NCBI RefSeq assembly: GCF_001042985.1
Contig: NZ_JYKY01000005.1
Coordinates: 62,001 to 126,000, forward strand
From: Pseudomonas lundensis
Lineage (GTDB): Bacteria > Pseudomonadota > Gammaproteobacteria > Pseudomonadales > Pseudomonadaceae
Direction of reading: 5' to 3'
DNA length: 64,000 nt
Under the pieces are notes generated by a model, which worked only from the letters and a program-made list of their open reading frames with translations, made no database searches and was not told where the DNA came from. Each line of letters starts with the position of its first letter. The first letter of the stretch is position 1. The position numbers were made by a program, and so were the translations under genes. This document shows positions 1 to 8,232 of this stretch, piece after piece.

Positions 1-274
1 GGCTGCCGGGTGCGACACGATCATCCTGGGGTGTACCCACTATCCCTTCCTCAAGCCTCTGCTCCGTCAGATGCTCCCGCCGTCGATCTGCCTGATCGAT
101 ACCGGTGCGGCTGTCGCCCGTCAATTGCAGCGTTTACTCCGTGAACGTGGGCTTTTGGCCACTGGGCCGGCTCAAGAAACCCAGTTCTGGACAAGCGCCT
201 TACCTGAACAGATGAGAAATATCCTACCTGCACTGTGGAATAAGTCTGGCGTTGTGCGAAGCTTTGCCCTGTAG
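1..274 (+). CDS. murI: Glutamate racemase, C-terminal part (5' end outside window)
   Basis: Partial gene read in frame from base 2; about 90 residues and the stop are visible. The enzyme converts L-glutamate to D-glutamate for peptidoglycan in the cytoplasm. The fragment carries the family's second catalytic-cysteine motif LGCTHYPFL, with the Cys codon at 32-34, followed by the [11 protein letters not shown] segment typical of the racemase C-terminal lobe. The upstream half with the first catalytic Cys lies outside the window. No terminator is obvious in the 114 bases before pagL. Confidence 0.93.
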   Translation, partial: AAGCDTIILGCTHYPFLKPLLRQMLPPSICLIDTGAAVARQLQRLLRERGLLATGPAQETQFWTSALPEQMRNILPALWNKSGVVRSFAL

Positions 275-301
275 AAAAATGTGTGTCCGTTCAAATGGGT
301 T

Positions 302-330
302 GAACTTTCACGTTGTGATCGGATTCATAA
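302..330 (+). promoter_or_regulatory. Candidate AlgU (sigma-22/RpoE-type) promoter of pagL
   Basis: GAACTT at 302-307, a 17-base spacer, then TCATAA at 325-330. The extracytoplasmic sigma factor AlgU of pseudomonads prefers GAACTT-N16/17-TCtgA. The -35 is exact; the -10 keeps only the TC and a later A. It lies about 60 bases upstream of the pagL start. This is a pattern match only. Confidence 0.4.
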
Positions 331-388
331 CGCCTGCCTGATGGGGCACACAACAAATGACCTATGCATACGAAAATAGGATTTTCTT

Positions 389-907
389 ATGAAGCGCTTT
401 TTAGGCTTGGCTGCTCTCGCAGCAACGGTTCTGGGGCACAGTTACACGGCACAAGCGGCCGGTATCGAGTTTGGGGTAGGGCATACAAGCCAATCGAGCA
501 TGACCTATCGCCTGGGTTTGAAGTCCGATTGGGACAAGAGCTGGCTACAAAGTGATGTCGGTCGCCTGACCGGCTATTGGGACGGTGCTTACACGTTCTG
601 GGATGGCAAGAAGTCATCCAGCAGTAACAGCCTGTCGTTCTCCCCTGTATTTGTGTACGAATTTGCCGGCGAAACGGTGAAGCCTTACATCGAAGCAGGG
701 ATCGGCATGGCGTTGTTCTCCAAGACCGAAGTGGAAGAGCAAAAGCTGGGCACCGCGTTCCAGTTTGAAGACCGCATTGGTGTTGGCCTGCGTTTCAACG
801 GTGGTCATGAAGTCGGGATTCGTGCGACGCATTACTCCAACGCCGGGCTTTCCAGTACCAATGACGGGGTTGAGAGCTACGCCCTGCATTACACAATGCC
901 GCTGTAA
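389..907 (+). CDS. pagL: Lipid A 3-O-deacylase PagL (outer membrane)
   Basis: 172 residues. PagL is an outer-membrane beta-barrel hydrolase that removes the 3-O acyl chain of lipid A. Residues 1-23 form a signal peptide ending in an Ala-Gln-Ala type site. The catalytic triad of the P. aeruginosa enzyme (His126, Ser128, Glu140 of the mature protein) is matched in spacing by His148, Ser150 and Glu162 here, within the THYSNAG motif and the VES that follows. The rest shows alternating amphipathic strands. It stands alone between murI and the convergent YkgJ-like gene. A possible AlgU promoter upstream would tie it to envelope stress, which is inference. The last residue is Leu rather than the aromatic residue usual in barrels. 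Confidence 0.9.
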   Translation: MKRFLGLAALAATVLGHSYTAQAAGIEFGVGHTSQSSMTYRLGLKSDWDKSWLQSDVGRLTGYWDGAYTFWDGKKSSSSNSLSFSPVFVYEFAGETVKPYIEAGIGMALFSKTEVEEQKLGTAFQFEDRIGVGLRFNGGHEVGIRATHYSNAGLSSTNDGVESYALHYTMPL

Positions 908-909
908 CC

Positions 910-1215
910 TCAGCGATACGCGGTGGCAATGCCTTGACGCTCGTTGAGGCATTCAACCTCACCCATTTCGAACTCGCGGCAAATCAGCGGACGCTTTTCG
1001 TAAATGGTGCACATCATGGTGTTGCGGTCCAGGGCTGCACACCAGCCATCGTCCAGGCGCAACATCACTTCGCCTCCCCAGTCATCGGTATCGATAAAAC
1101 GCTCGGGCACACCCGTGTCGGTGATCAGCATCACTTCGAGCTGGCAACAGCACGCCGCGCAGGTCGAGCACGTGACGGCGGGTTCGGTTATTTCAGTCAA
1201 CGGGATGGTGGTCAT
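910..1215 (-). CDS. YkgJ-family cysteine-cluster protein
   Basis: 101 residues. A cysteine-rich protein of the YkgJ/UPF0153 type, thought to bind zinc or an Fe-S cluster; the biological role is not established. The N-terminal cluster has Cys16, Cys19 and three consecutive Cys at 22-24, and further Cys follow in GWCAAL, MMCTIY, PLICREF and VECLN. It ends 3 bases from the convergent pagL stop. It lies 56 bases downstream of the DUF2878 gene on the same strand, so it may be the last gene of the light-type operon, although nothing in the sequence proves co-transcription. Confidence 0.85.
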   Translation of the reverse strand: MTTIPLTEITEPAVTCSTCAACCCQLEVMLITDTGVPERFIDTDDWGGEVMLRLDDGWCAALDRNTMMCTIYEKRPLICREFEMGEVECLNERQGIATAYR

Positions 1216-1271
1216 AGGCGCGCAGTGTAAGGCAGTGCCGCATCAAGGTGTGAAACAGCTGACAGCTGCAC

Positions 1272-1766
1272 CTATCCGGCCGGGTGAGAAAATTTACCTG
1301 CCAGCCATTGCAGGGTTGGGAACAACGCCCCCCAAACAACCCCCAGCCCGATCAGGGTAGGCCACAGGCCCAATGGAAACGCCACGGCGTCCAGGCGCTG
1401 CCCTGCATAGTACGAAATCGGACCTGCCACGGCGCCCAGCACTGCGCAAAGCCAGAGCGGTTTCGCGGTCCACGCCAGGCAATGATTCAAGGTAGTGGCC
1501 AACAGGGCCCACAGCAGCATCAGCCAGAACGGGATGATCTTTCCTGGACTGTCGAATGCAAACACGCCCACGTTCAACAGAACGCTGTCGATGACGCTGC
1601 CCAGCACGCACACCAGCAGCACCAGGCGGATGTCAGCTTTTATCCACAGCACTTGAATAACCAAGGCCGCGCCTGCCAGCAGGAGCCAGGCGCTGTGGCC
1701 GCCCAGCACGCAGGCAAACCAGCCGACCTGAAACAGCGCGGCGTTGGCCAGCGTCTTGTTAAGCAT
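1272..1766 (-). CDS. DUF2878 membrane protein
   Basis: 164 residues with about five hydrophobic segments, rich in Leu, Ala, Val and Trp: a small integral inner-membrane protein of the DUF2878 family, with no known activity. I chose the ATG at 1764-1766. It overlaps the end of the upstream methyltransferase gene by 8 bases, and the longer reading frame would run far into that gene. In other bacteria the family occurs beside photolyase, DUF1365 and Cfa-like genes, as here, so a membrane role linked to lipid modification is plausible but inferred. Confidence 0.8.
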   Translation of the reverse strand: MLNKTLANAALFQVGWFACVLGGHSAWLLLAGAALVIQVLWIKADIRLVLLVCVLGSVIDSVLLNVGVFAFDSPGKIIPFWLMLLWALLATTLNHCLAWTAKPLWLCAVLGAVAGPISYYAGQRLDAVAFPLGLWPTLIGLGVVWGALFPTLQWLAGKFSHPAG

Positions 1767-3030
1767 CGAGTCGGCCCAACAGCGGTTCGAGAGTGGCGCC
1801 CGGTTTGGCCAGCAGCAATTGCGCGGTGCCAATGCTGCGCTCCAGAAAGCCGCCTTCGCAGTAGCACAAGTAAAACTCCCACAGCCTCAGGAAGTATTCG
1901 TCGTAGCCCAACTCAGTCAAACGGCCATGGGCGCGTCGAAAATTCTCGCGCCACAGGTGCAGGGTTTTGGCGTAATGCAGGCCGAAGTCTTCCATGTGCA
2001 TCAAGTTCATGTCGGTGTCCTGGCCGACAATTTCGAGCATCTTCTGCACGCTGGGCAAAGCGCCGCCGGGGAAAATGTAGCGCTGGATAAAATCCACACT
2101 GCGTTTTGCCTGCTCATAGCGTTGTTCGCGGATGGTGATGGCTTGCAGCAGCATCAAGCCGTGGGGTTTGAGCAAGTGGGAACACTGTTTGAAATAGCTG
2201 GGCAAAAAGCGGTGACCGACTGCTTCGATCATTTCGATGGACACCAGCTTGTCGTACTGCCCTGTCAGATCACGGTAATCCTCAAGCAGCAATGTCACTT
2301 GATCTTGTAGGCCAAGTGCATGGATGCGCGCGAGGGTGTAGTCGTACTGCTCCTTGGACAAGGTCGTGGTGGTGACTTTGCACCCGTATTGCTGAGCGGC
2401 AAACAACGCCATGCTGCCCCAGCCCGTGCCGATTTCCAGCAAATGGTCGTCGGCAGTCAGCCCGAGTTTCTGACAGATACGCGCCAATTTATTGAGCTGC
2501 GCCTGCTCCAGCGTGTCGTCGGGCGTAAGGAACTGGGCGGCGGAATACATCATGGTCGGGTCGAGAAACTGCTCGAACATCTCATTGCCCAGATCGTAGT
2601 GCGCGGCAATGTTTTTCTGCGAACCCTTGCGCGTGTTGCGATTGATCCAGTGCAGGCCCCGAATGAATGGGCGGCTCAGACGCGCCAGTCCTCCTTCCAT
2701 GGCATCCAGCACTTCCATATTGCTGACCAGCACACGGATCACTTTTGTGAGGTCCGGGGAACTCCAGTAGCCATGGATAAAGGCTTCTCCGGCGCCAATC
2801 GAACCGTTGCTGGCGATCATGCCCCACACGCTGGCGTCGTGGATGTGAACCTCCGCCACAAGCCCCGCGCCATGGTCGCCGAATGTCCGGCGCTCGCCTT
2901 TTTCGACGACGGTCAGGTGGCCGTTTTTCAACTGGGCCAATTGGCGCATCACCCCGCGGCGCAATAGCGCGCTGGTCAGATTATGGGTACTCGACGATGA
3001 CGATTTGCTCACCAGGCTAGGGCTTTTCAT
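1759..3030 (-). CDS. SAM-dependent methyltransferase, cyclopropane-fatty-acyl-phospholipid synthase family (UfaM/Cfa-like)
   Basis: 423 residues from the ATG at 3028-3030. It belongs to the Cfa family, which uses S-adenosylmethionine to methylate double bonds of phospholipid acyl chains. Visible are the lipid-side motif AAHYDLGNEMF (about 142), the SAM-binding LEIGTGWG (198-205), the Glu of SIEMIEAVG in the active site, and the conserved C-terminal YCEGGF cysteine. It overlaps the DUF1365 gene upstream by 14 bases. The neighbours (FAD oxidoreductase, DUF1365, photolyase) resemble light and singlet-oxygen regulons where a Cfa homologue, UfaM, starts furan fatty acid synthesis. I therefore favour a UfaM-like role over housekeeping cyclopropane formation, without being able to prove it. 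Confidence 0.85.
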   Translation of the reverse strand: MKSPSLVSKSSSSSTHNLTSALLRRGVMRQLAQLKNGHLTVVEKGERRTFGDHGAGLVAEVHIHDASVWGMIASNGSIGAGEAFIHGYWSSPDLTKVIRVLVSNMEVLDAMEGGLARLSRPFIRGLHWINRNTRKGSQKNIAAHYDLGNEMFEQFLDPTMMYSAAQFLTPDDTLEQAQLNKLARICQKLGLTADDHLLEIGTGWGSMALFAAQQYGCKVTTTTLSKEQYDYTLARIHALGLQDQVTLLLEDYRDLTGQYDKLVSIEMIEAVGHRFLPSYFKQCSHLLKPHGLMLLQAITIREQRYEQAKRSVDFIQRYIFPGGALPSVQKMLEIVGQDTDMNLMHMEDFGLHYAKTLHLWRENFRRAHGRLTELGYDEYFLRLWEFYLCYCEGGFLERSIGTAQLLLAKPGATLEPLLGRLDA

Positions 3031-3817
3031 GGCGTTGTTCCTTGTTATGCGCAGTAGCAATGCGAAAGGCGCCATCGGCGGCCTGATGGGAAAAAATCGG
3101 TGTGCGCTTGAGAAAAAGCCGCATGGCTTGCCAGTAAATCGCCACGCACGTCTTCGCCGTCATCCATGGGAACTGGCGCACATAGCGATGCAGTCCCGCA
3201 CGGTCCAGCGACGTGCGTTGCAGATTGAGGGTGGCATCAAACAGTTTTAACTCACCTTGCCAGTCGGCCATGTGGACACCGAGGCGCGCGTCGGGCGCGC
3301 TGAAGCTCATGCGGTATTGCAGATCGCGCGGCAGAAACGGCGACACATGAAAAGCCTTGGCCACGGCGACGTGCTGAAAACCGTCACCTTGCGCCGGGAG
3401 AACATAGTGATAGCGCTCGCGCCAGGGCGTATTGGTCACTTCGCACAAGACAGCAGCCAAGGTGCCGTCAGCCTCAAAGCAGTAAAAAAAACTCACCGGG
3501 TTGAATGAAAGCCCCCAACTGCGCGGTTGCGTGAGCACGCGGATTGCGCCTTGCGGGGTGCGCCCCAACGCGATACCGACTTGTTGGCGCACCGCGTCGA
3601 TCAGGCGCATGCCCGTCTGGGTGTACGTTTTCAGGTAATCGGTTTCACGGAAAGAGAAGGGCACCAGTCGGCTTTTTCCGGCCAAAGGGGAGAGGCCCAC
3701 GACCGCCTCTTGTTCATCCAGGTCGAGATAAAGCAGCCCGATGCGGTAACGAAATGCATGGGCGGTGGGCGCGAAGCGCCGGTGGGCGATCCACCCGGTA
3801 TACAGGGCGCTGTTCAT
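3017..3817 (-). CDS. DUF1365 family protein
   Basis: 266 residues, a cytoplasmic protein of the DUF1365 family. Features typical of the family are the N-terminal YTGWIAHRRF block, the central SWGLSFNPVSFFYCF block and AVLCEVTNTPWRERY. No catalytic motif is known to me. It overlaps the FAD enzyme upstream by 4 bases (ATGA) and the methyltransferase downstream by 14, so translation is probably coupled. DUF1365 genes are almost always found beside a Cfa-like methyltransferase and a flavin oxidoreductase, which suggests a step in modifying unsaturated or furan fatty acids. Confidence 0.85.
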   Translation of the reverse strand: MNSALYTGWIAHRRFAPTAHAFRYRIGLLYLDLDEQEAVVGLSPLAGKSRLVPFSFRETDYLKTYTQTGMRLIDAVRQQVGIALGRTPQGAIRVLTQPRSWGLSFNPVSFFYCFEADGTLAAVLCEVTNTPWRERYHYVLPAQGDGFQHVAVAKAFHVSPFLPRDLQYRMSFSAPDARLGVHMADWQGELKLFDATLNLQRTSLDRAGLHRYVRQFPWMTAKTCVAIYWQAMRLFLKRTPIFSHQAADGAFRIATAHNKEQRHEKP

Positions 3818-5061
3818 AAGCGATGCCCGAAGGCGTTGGCCACACGCAGTGCGCTGACCACACCATCTTCATGGAAACCATTGGCCCAGTAGGCGCCGCA
3901 AAAATAGCTGTTGTTCGCGCCCAGCAGTTCTTGCCAGCGCGCTTGTGCGGCAATGCCCTGCAAACTGTATTGCGGGTGGGCATAGGTAAAGCTGGCCAGC
4001 ACTGTTAGCGGGTCGATGGCTGAAGTTTGGTTAAGACTGACGCAGAACGTGGTCTCGCTCTGAATACCTTGCAGGATGTTCATGTTGTAGGTCACGGCAG
4101 CGCGTTTTTGTACGGCTGACCCCAGGCGATAATTCCAACTGGCCCAAGCGAGTTTTCGGTCAGGCAACAGGCGCGTATCGGTGTGCAGCACAACATCGTT
4201 GTCAGCGTAGGGCAGCGCGCCGAGGATTTCCTTTTCGGCCGTTGAGGGCTGGGCCAGCAAGGCGAGGGCCTGATCGCTGTGGCAGGCAAAAATCACTTTG
4301 TCGAATCGCTCAACACCGGCTGCCGTGTGGATCAGTACGCCTTGCTCGTAGCGCTCGACCTGAGTCACTGGGCAATTAAGGTGAATTCGATCAGCAAAGC
4401 CGGCACTCAGCGGTTTGACGTAAGCACTTGAGCCTCCTTCAATCACACGCCATTGCGGGCGATTACTGACGCTGAGCAGGCCGTGGTTCTTAAAGAAACG
4501 TACGAAAAATTGCAGGGGAAACGTCAGCATGTCGGCCAGTGACATGGACCAGATGGCGGCGCCCATCGGCACGATGTAGTGCTCAATGAAACGTTCGCCA
4601 TAGCCGCGCTGTTGCAAATAGTCGCCGAGCCGGGTGTCAGCAGCGATACGCTGCTCGTCCAGGTCGCGGACGGCTTCGCGGTTAAAACGCAAAATGTCGC
4701 GCAACATGCCCCAAAAAGCAGGCGACAGCAGATTGCCGCGCTGGGCAAACAGGCTGTTGAGCGTATTGCCGTTGTATTCAAGCCGCGTGTCCGTATCGTG
4801 CACGGAGAAGCTCATTTCAGTGGCGTTGGAGCGCACCCCCAGTTGGTCCATCAGTTTGATGAAATTGGGATAGGTCCAATCGTTGAAAACGATGAATCCC
4901 GTGTCGACCGCATAGGATTGCCCGTTGACGTCAACAGTGACGGTATGGGTGTGGCCTCCGACCCAGTCGCTGGCTTCAAACACCGTGATGTCGTGGGTCT
5001 TGTGCAGTAAATAGCCACAGGTCAGGCCTGATATGCCGCTGCCGATAATCGCGATTTTCAT
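3814..5061 (-). CDS. FAD-dependent amine-oxidase-like oxidoreductase
   Basis: 415 residues. The N-terminus has the dinucleotide-binding GSGISG (7-12) and the acidic end of the second strand (VFEASDWVGGHTHTV). The protein belongs to the flavin-containing amine oxidase/desaturase superfamily. The C-terminal CGAYWANGFHEDGVVSA block is the usual FAD-closing region. It overlaps the SDR gene upstream and DUF1365 downstream by 4 bases each. In the furan fatty acid systems of alpha-proteobacteria a related flavoprotein acts with UfaM, so oxidation or desaturation of a methylated acyl chain is a reasonable guess. Substrate and partner are not shown by the sequence. Confidence 0.85.
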   Translation of the reverse strand: MKIAIIGSGISGLTCGYLLHKTHDITVFEASDWVGGHTHTVTVDVNGQSYAVDTGFIVFNDWTYPNFIKLMDQLGVRSNATEMSFSVHDTDTRLEYNGNTLNSLFAQRGNLLSPAFWGMLRDILRFNREAVRDLDEQRIAADTRLGDYLQQRGYGERFIEHYIVPMGAAIWSMSLADMLTFPLQFFVRFFKNHGLLSVSNRPQWRVIEGGSSAYVKPLSAGFADRIHLNCPVTQVERYEQGVLIHTAAGVERFDKVIFACHSDQALALLAQPSTAEKEILGALPYADNDVVLHTDTRLLPDRKLAWASWNYRLGSAVQKRAAVTYNMNILQGIQSETTFCVSLNQTSAIDPLTVLASFTYAHPQYSLQGIAAQARWQELLGANNSYFCGAYWANGFHEDGVVSALRVANAFGHRL

Positions 5062-5828
5062 GGGTGTGGTTGCTCGCCATTACGCGCAAGACGTTTGCCC
5101 AGCGCCACTTGCATGCGCTTGGGCAGGCTGGACAACAGGCGCAACAGCGCGATGAAAGGGGTTGGAAAGGCGATCTCCAGCGGGCGTTTCTCCAGACGCT
5201 GGGCAATATGGTTGGCTGCTTTGTCGGCAGACCAGCGCATGGGCATCGGAAAGTCATTTTTTTCAGTCAGCGGCGTGTCCACGAAGCCCGGGCTGACGAG
5301 GGTAACGTCCATCCCTTCATGGGCAAGATCCAGCCGCAGGGATTCCAGCAAGTAACGCAGCCCCGCCTTTGACGCGCCATAGGCGCCTGCCCGTGGCAGC
5401 GCCCAATAGGTGACGGAGCTCACAACGCCCACCAGATGTGGGCGCGAGCCGGCGCGCAGCAAGGGCAGCGCCGTCTCGATGCAATAACTGGTGGCCAATA
5501 AGTTGGTGCGTACGACGCGCTCGATCAGGGCGGCATCAAAGTGGTCGACGTCGATGTATTCGCAGGTGCCCGCATTGAGAATTACGGTGTCCAGCGCTCC
5601 CCAGGTCTGGGCAATGTGCATGCCGATCTCACGCACCTGAGCGCAGTCGGTCAAATCGCCGGGGACAACCAGAACTTGTCCGGGATAGCGCTCAGACAGG
5701 GCTGTAAGCGGTTGCGGGTTTCGTGCGCTGACGGCGAGCCGGGCGCCTGTTTCAAGCAGCACCTGAGCCAGATGCGCACCGATACCGCTGCTGGCTCCTG
5801 TGAGCCAGATTCTGCGCCCGTCAGTCAT
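5058..5828 (-). CDS. Short-chain dehydrogenase/reductase
   Basis: 256 residues, a classical SDR. TGASSGIG (10-17) binds NAD(P), NAG lies at 85-87, Ser137/138 are in VVSSVT, and the catalytic Tyr150 and Lys154 are in YGASK. The loop after strand 2 (SARNPQ) carries Arg, hinting at NADP. A hydrophobic C-terminal segment (FIALLRLLSSL) may contact the membrane. It overlaps photolyase by 8 bases and the FAD enzyme by 4. Context suggests a lipid-derived carbonyl or alcohol substrate; the reaction is unknown. Confidence 0.88.
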   Translation of the reverse strand: MTDGRRIWLTGASSGIGAHLAQVLLETGARLAVSARNPQPLTALSERYPGQVLVVPGDLTDCAQVREIGMHIAQTWGALDTVILNAGTCEYIDVDHFDAALIERVVRTNLLATSYCIETALPLLRAGSRPHLVGVVSSVTYWALPRAGAYGASKAGLRYLLESLRLDLAHEGMDVTLVSPGFVDTPLTEKNDFPMPMRWSADKAANHIAQRLEKRPLEIAFPTPFIALLRLLSSLPKRMQVALGKRLARNGEQPHP

Positions 5829-7266
5829 GACTCATCTCCAACATGTGCCTGGTAGGAAGATTTTTGAAGGCGCTGAGCGCGCGGTCGCGGCTTTGGCTCA
5901 AGTTCACGATAGGAGCAGGGTAGTTGACTGCGCCGAACAGGCCGCCCACTGAGGCCGGGTTATGCACCTGTTTTTTATTCAAATCAGCCAATTCGGGGAG
6001 CCAGTGTTTGATGAAGGTGCCTTCGGGATCGAAGCGCTCAGACTGACTCAACGGGTTGAAAATTCTGAAGTACGGGACGGAATCGGTACCGGTGGAAGAA
6101 CTCCATTGCCAGCCGCCGTTGTTGGCTGCCAGATCGCCGTCAATCAAGTGCTGCATGAAAAAGCGTTCGCCTTCGCGCCAGTCAATCAGCAAGTTTTTGG
6201 TCAGGAACATCGCCACCACCATGCGCAGACGGTTGTGCATCCAGCCGGTTTCCAGCAGTTGGCGTATGGCGGCATCAATAATCGGGAAGCCGGTGCGGCC
6301 CTGTTTCCAGGCCGCCAACTCCTGAGGGGCCTCTCGCCACGGCAGAAATTCGGTCTCGGGGCGGAAGGCGCGATGCCGTGAGACGCGGGGGTAACCGACC
6401 AGAATGTGTTTATAAAACTCGCGCCACAGCAACTCGGTGATCCAGGTGGACGCGCCGGGGCTACCGCTTTCGAACTCGCCGTTGTTGCTCATGAGTGCTG
6501 CGTGCAGGCATTGACGCGGGGAAATTACGCCCGCCGCCAAGTAGGCGGAAAGCTGGCTGGTCCCCGGCTTGGCCGGCAGGTCGCGCTCATCCTTGTAATA
6601 GTGGATGTGTTCATCAGCGAAGCGCGCCAGGCGTGTTTGGGCTTCTTGCTCTCCGGCGGGCCACAGCGCACGCAGCGCGTCATCGGGCGTGGCAAACCCG
6701 TCGACTGCAGCAGGCACCGGGTCGCTTTGGATATTCAAGGGCGCTTGAACCGCAGGGGCGGCGAGTGTCTGCGGCAGGGCCATGTGCAAACGGTTGTAAC
6801 AGACTCGGCGGAATTGGCTGAACACCTGAAAGTACGAGCCCGACTGGGTGAGGATGCTGCCCGGTTGAAACAGCAGTTGGTCGAGGTAGCTGTGGAAGGC
6901 GATGCCGTGGGCTTCGAGGGTTTGAGCCACCGCCGTATCGCGGCGGGTTTCATTGATGCCGTATTCCTGATTGGTGTGCAACGCTTGAATGCCTTGCTCT
7001 TGGCACAGCGTGAGGAGCACTGAAGGGACGTCTTCCCACGTGGCGGCGGTGCGAATCAAAAGAGGAATATTGAGCTGGCGCAAACGCTCGCTCAAGGTAT
7101 GCACGTTGCGCAACCAGAAGTCGACTTTGCAGGCCGCGTCATCGTGCATCAGCCATTGTTGCGGGCTGATCACATAGACCGCCAGTGTGGGGCCACGCTC
7201 TGCGGCGGCGCTCAGGGCGGTGTTGTCCATGTGACGCAGGTCGCTTCGTAGCCAAAAAAGTTGCAT
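5821..7266 (-). CDS. phrB: Deoxyribodipyrimidine photolyase (cyclobutane pyrimidine dimer photolyase)
   Basis: 481 residues from the ATG at 7264-7266. The enzyme uses FAD and an antenna chromophore to split UV pyrimidine dimers with blue light. The N-terminal WLRSDLRHMDN begins the antenna-binding Rossmann domain. The helical FAD domain contains LLWREFYKHI, the GRTGFPIIDAAIRQL block, WMHNRLRMVVAMFL and the signature GDLAANNGGWQWSSSTGTDSVPYFRIFNP region at the C-terminus. It lies 28 bases after the MerR-type regulator and overlaps the SDR gene. Longer in-frame starts would invade the regulator. Confidence 0.95.
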   Translation of the reverse strand: MQLFWLRSDLRHMDNTALSAAAERGPTLAVYVISPQQWLMHDDAACKVDFWLRNVHTLSERLRQLNIPLLIRTAATWEDVPSVLLTLCQEQGIQALHTNQEYGINETRRDTAVAQTLEAHGIAFHSYLDQLLFQPGSILTQSGSYFQVFSQFRRVCYNRLHMALPQTLAAPAVQAPLNIQSDPVPAAVDGFATPDDALRALWPAGEQEAQTRLARFADEHIHYYKDERDLPAKPGTSQLSAYLAAGVISPRQCLHAALMSNNGEFESGSPGASTWITELLWREFYKHILVGYPRVSRHRAFRPETEFLPWREAPQELAAWKQGRTGFPIIDAAIRQLLETGWMHNRLRMVVAMFLTKNLLIDWREGERFFMQHLIDGDLAANNGGWQWSSSTGTDSVPYFRIFNPLSQSERFDPEGTFIKHWLPELADLNKKQVHNPASVGGLFGAVNYPAPIVNLSQSRDRALSAFKNLPTRHMLEMSHD

Positions 7267-7294
7267 GTCAGTTCCTTGAGCCCCTTGCAGAGCG

Positions 7295-8230
7295 TTACAA
7301 AAGCCCGAGTTGGTTGAGACGTAGATGCGCTTCGACGGGGTCGTTGGCCAGGCACAGCCCTGCGATCTCGGTTGTGCTAACGGACAACACGTCGTAATGA
7401 ATGCGTACCGCCGGACCGGCAATCAACGTCGGGCACTCGATGCCGTTGAGTAATTTGTTCAATGCCTGGGTGTTAATGGTCTTGCTGGAATACAGCACCA
7501 CCGCACGCGGCTCCAGCCGCTCAACCGCCAGGCCCAGCTCGCCCACCGGCAAAGGCGCATCGAACATTTCAACCGGGCAATGACTGCTGCTGATCAGCAA
7601 GGCGGTGAGCCACAGCTGGGGTTCGAAGGGCAGGTCCGAGTGGTTAACCAGCAGCACGGGCTCGCCTTTGAGCGAACGGTTGTTGTGATAAATGCGCGCG
7701 CCCAGCTTGCTGCGCAGCCAGGTGTGAAAGAACACCCGCTCCAGTTGGGCGCCGAACTGCCCTTGCCAGCGCTGTTCCAGCTCATCGAGCAGCGGCATCA
7801 ACAGTCGCTCGCACAAGGGGCGTGTGGGGTAGAGCGACATGACTTGGTTGAAGCAATCATCGAGGCGGCGCTCGGCCAATTCACTGATGGCTTCAATCAG
7901 GGTATGACGCCAAACCTGCCAGTCGCTGCCGGGTGCTTCGTCAGACGGACCGGGAGCATCAAGCAATGGCTTGATTTGGCTGACAGCCACGCCGCGGTTG
8001 AGCCACAGCACAATCTGCTGGATCCGCTGAATATGCTCTGTGGAAAACAGCCGATGCCCCTTGGCGGTGCGATGGGGGACGATCAATCCGTAGCGACGCT
8101 CCCAGGCGCGCAAGGTCACTGCGTTGACCCCCGTAATACGCGAAACATCACGTATGGGCAGCCAACCTTGTGCCAGTGCCTGGCTGTAGTCCGTATCAGG
8201 TGTGTTGGACATAATCAGGTCGTCGTTCAT
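7295..8230 (-). CDS. MerR-family regulator with degenerate B12-type sensor domain (class II LitR/PplR-like)
   Basis: 311 residues from the ATG at 8228-8230 (an in-frame ATG at 8210-8212 is possible; neither has a strong ribosome site). Residues 24-90 are a MerR winged helix (LPIRDVSRITGV, TLRAWERRYGL, KGHRLFS). The remainder looks like the helical bundle plus Rossmann-like half of CarH/LitR photoreceptors. The region matching the cobalamin Glu-His pair reads RWQGQFGAQLER (154-165), with Arg in place of His, and no DxHxxG motif is seen. That fits class II LitR proteins of P. putida, which do not bind B12 and rely on a LOV blue-light protein. It probably controls its own operon through the TGTACA pairs upstream. 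Confidence 0.85.
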   Translation of the reverse strand: MNDDLIMSNTPDTDYSQALAQGWLPIRDVSRITGVNAVTLRAWERRYGLIVPHRTAKGHRLFSTEHIQRIQQIVLWLNRGVAVSQIKPLLDAPGPSDEAPGSDWQVWRHTLIEAISELAERRLDDCFNQVMSLYPTRPLCERLLMPLLDELEQRWQGQFGAQLERVFFHTWLRSKLGARIYHNNRSLKGEPVLLVNHSDLPFEPQLWLTALLISSSHCPVEMFDAPLPVGELGLAVERLEPRAVVLYSSKTINTQALNKLLNGIECPTLIAGPAVRIHYDVLSVSTTEIAGLCLANDPVEAHLRLNQLGLL

Positions 8231-8232
8231 GG

